From assembly GCA_029264635.1 (NCBI GenBank), contig JARIAA010000086.1:1-6579 (forward strand): a stretch of DNA of 6,579 bases, written 5' to 3'. Under the pieces are notes generated by a model. It searched no databases. It worked only from the letters and a program-made list of their open reading frames with translations, and was not told the DNA's origin. The position numbers and the translations under genes are program-made. The DNA comes from Psychrobacter sp. Lineage in GTDB: Bacteria; Pseudomonadota; Gammaproteobacteria; Pseudomonadales; Moraxellaceae. Shown here piece after piece: positions 6,083 to 6,579 of the stretch (positions are counted from its first letter, which is position 1; every line of letters starts with the position of its first letter).

Positions 6083-6158
6083 TGGTGGCTCGAGGCAGGT
6101 TCGAACTGCCGACACACGGATTTTCAATCCGTTGCTCTACCGACTGAGCTATCGAGCC
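6083..6158 (-). tRNA. tRNA-Phe (anticodon GAA)
   Basis: The 76-nt minus-strand sequence folds as a standard cloverleaf. The acceptor stem is GGCTCGA with TCGAGCC, followed by the discriminator A and an encoded CCA (6085-6083). The D-arm is GCTC...GAGC, the anticodon stem ACGGA/TCCGT encloses the loop TTGAAAA (6127-6121) with anticodon GAA at 6125-6123, and the T-arm carries TTCGAAC between GGCAG and CTGCC. GAA reads both Phe codons, UUU and UUC. It is a single tRNA gene with its own promoter at 6176-6204 and terminator at 6030-6065. Confidence 0.98.
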
Positions 6159-6175
6159 GTCTTCGTTGAGGCGCT

Positions 6176-6204
6176 ATTAAACTAAATATAGGCGTTACTG
6201 TCAA
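6176..6204 (-). promoter_or_regulatory. Promoter of tRNA-Phe
   Basis: On the minus strand a perfect -35 TTGACA (6204-6199), a 17-bp spacer and TTTAAT (6181-6176, one mismatch to the -10) precede the tRNA. The start falls near 6169, about 11 nt before the mature 5' end. The bases just after the -10 (AGCGCC) form a GC-rich discriminator, typical of stable-RNA promoters under stringent control; that regulation is inferred. Confidence 0.8.
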
Positions 6205-6280
6205 GTGGTTTTTGCATAATAAGTGAGAAAAGCCCATAAATAATCGAATATAAGCCAAAACTAAGCTTTTAACCTCGTAT

Positions 6281-6579
6281 TTAATCCTTAACGCGCAGGA
6301 GCTCATACTCGCTCATAATACGGTGAATATCGGCATCGACTGGCACAAACTGGCGTACGCCTTTTTTCACTTCTGCATCATAGACCAGTTTGATAAACTT
6401 CGCATCGATAGCGCGCCCACGATTTTGGCTATGAACAGTAAGATATTGCAAGCGCTTGGCATCGGTTTGCCCATCATCAAAGCAAGCAACCGCGGCGATA
6501 GGATTATCATTAAACATGCCGACATACAAAGTCTGACCACGCTTAAAGCCTTGCTCAATAAGATTTAGTACCTCGAGAC
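6281..6579 (-). CDS. GNAT-fold protein, C-terminal part, possibly PanZ/PanM-like (runs off right edge)
   Basis: The minus-strand frame is open from the right edge to TAA at 6283-6281, giving 98 residues of C-terminus. A TTG at 6529 is internal to the frame and is not taken as the start. Visible GNAT features are the beta pair LYVGMFNDNPIAAVACF, the strand RLQYLTVHS, and the acetyl-CoA loop QNRGRA (6427-6410), fitting Q/R-x-x-G-x-G/A. A helix DAKFIKLVYDAEVKKGV and a last strand RQFVPVDA follow. The layout (YvG.Fn..piAAV ... L.V....RG.....) recalls PanZ/PanM, the acetyl-CoA sensor that controls PanD maturation in enterobacteria, but this is a guess within a diverse superfamily. The N-terminal third is missing. 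It is followed by a 122-bp gap and then tRNA-Phe, which has its own promoter. No clear terminator is seen after its stop. Confidence 0.65.
   Translation of the reverse strand, partial: LEVLNLIEQGFKRGQTLYVGMFNDNPIAAVACFDDGQTDAKRLQYLTVHSQNRGRAIDAKFIKLVYDAEVKKGVRQFVPVDADIHRIMSEYELLRVKD

Noticed and set aside
6124..6306. 60-residue minus-strand frame running into the tRNA
   Set aside because: It ends within tRNA-Phe and spans the tRNA promoter; the last residues are simply translated tRNA sequence.
6323..6568. Plus- and minus-strand frames overlapping the GNAT gene
   Set aside because: They are shadows of the minus-strand frame that carries the acetyl-CoA-binding loop.
1..6579. CRISPR array, insertion sequence, prophage or toxin-antitoxin pair
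   Set aside because: No regularly spaced repeats, transposase motifs, integrase motifs or paired small overlapping genes were seen in the window.

Overview
The window looks like ordinary chromosome from a gammaproteobacterium of the Moraxellaceae, most likely Psychrobacter. This rests on the style of the proteins (ComM, Fhs, Gph, a DUF4385 protein, a VgrG N-terminus), moderate GC in genes with AT-rich gaps, and short consensus-like sigma-70 promoters. The genus is inferred, not proven.

Layout from left to right. Positions 1-331 (minus) hold the first 110 codons of a gene that resembles a type VI secretion spike protein, VgrG; it runs off the left edge. A 302-bp AT-rich gap (332-633) separates it from the divergent comM gene. 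The gap carries a perfect-consensus promoter facing vgrG and a weaker candidate facing comM. comM (634-2211, plus) encodes the Mg-chelatase-like AAA+ ATPase ComM/YifB. It converges on fhs (2225-3934, minus), formate-tetrahydrofolate ligase, with only 13 bp between the stop codons. Next, also on the minus strand, come gph (4027-4704), a HAD phosphatase of the phosphoglycolate phosphatase type, and a DUF4385 gene (4810-5310). A small exported protein of unknown function is encoded divergently from the DUF4385 gene (5477-5836, plus). The following gap holds a 76-bp imperfect inverted repeat (5890-5965) and a strong intrinsic terminator (6030-6065). That terminator ends tRNA-Phe(GAA) (6083-6158, minus), which has its own consensus-like promoter. 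The right edge (6281-6579, minus) is the C-terminal part of a GNAT-fold protein, possibly PanZ/PanM-like.

The genes do not form one pathway. They are mostly housekeeping: one-carbon metabolism (fhs), metabolite repair (gph), DNA recombination during transformation (comM) and translation (tRNA-Phe), with one accessory gene (vgrG) at the left edge. I found no convincing new multi-gene system. The best leads are the 76-bp hairpin element, the small exported orphan protein, the five-unit 9-bp repeat inside comM, and the unusually strong promoter in front of vgrG.
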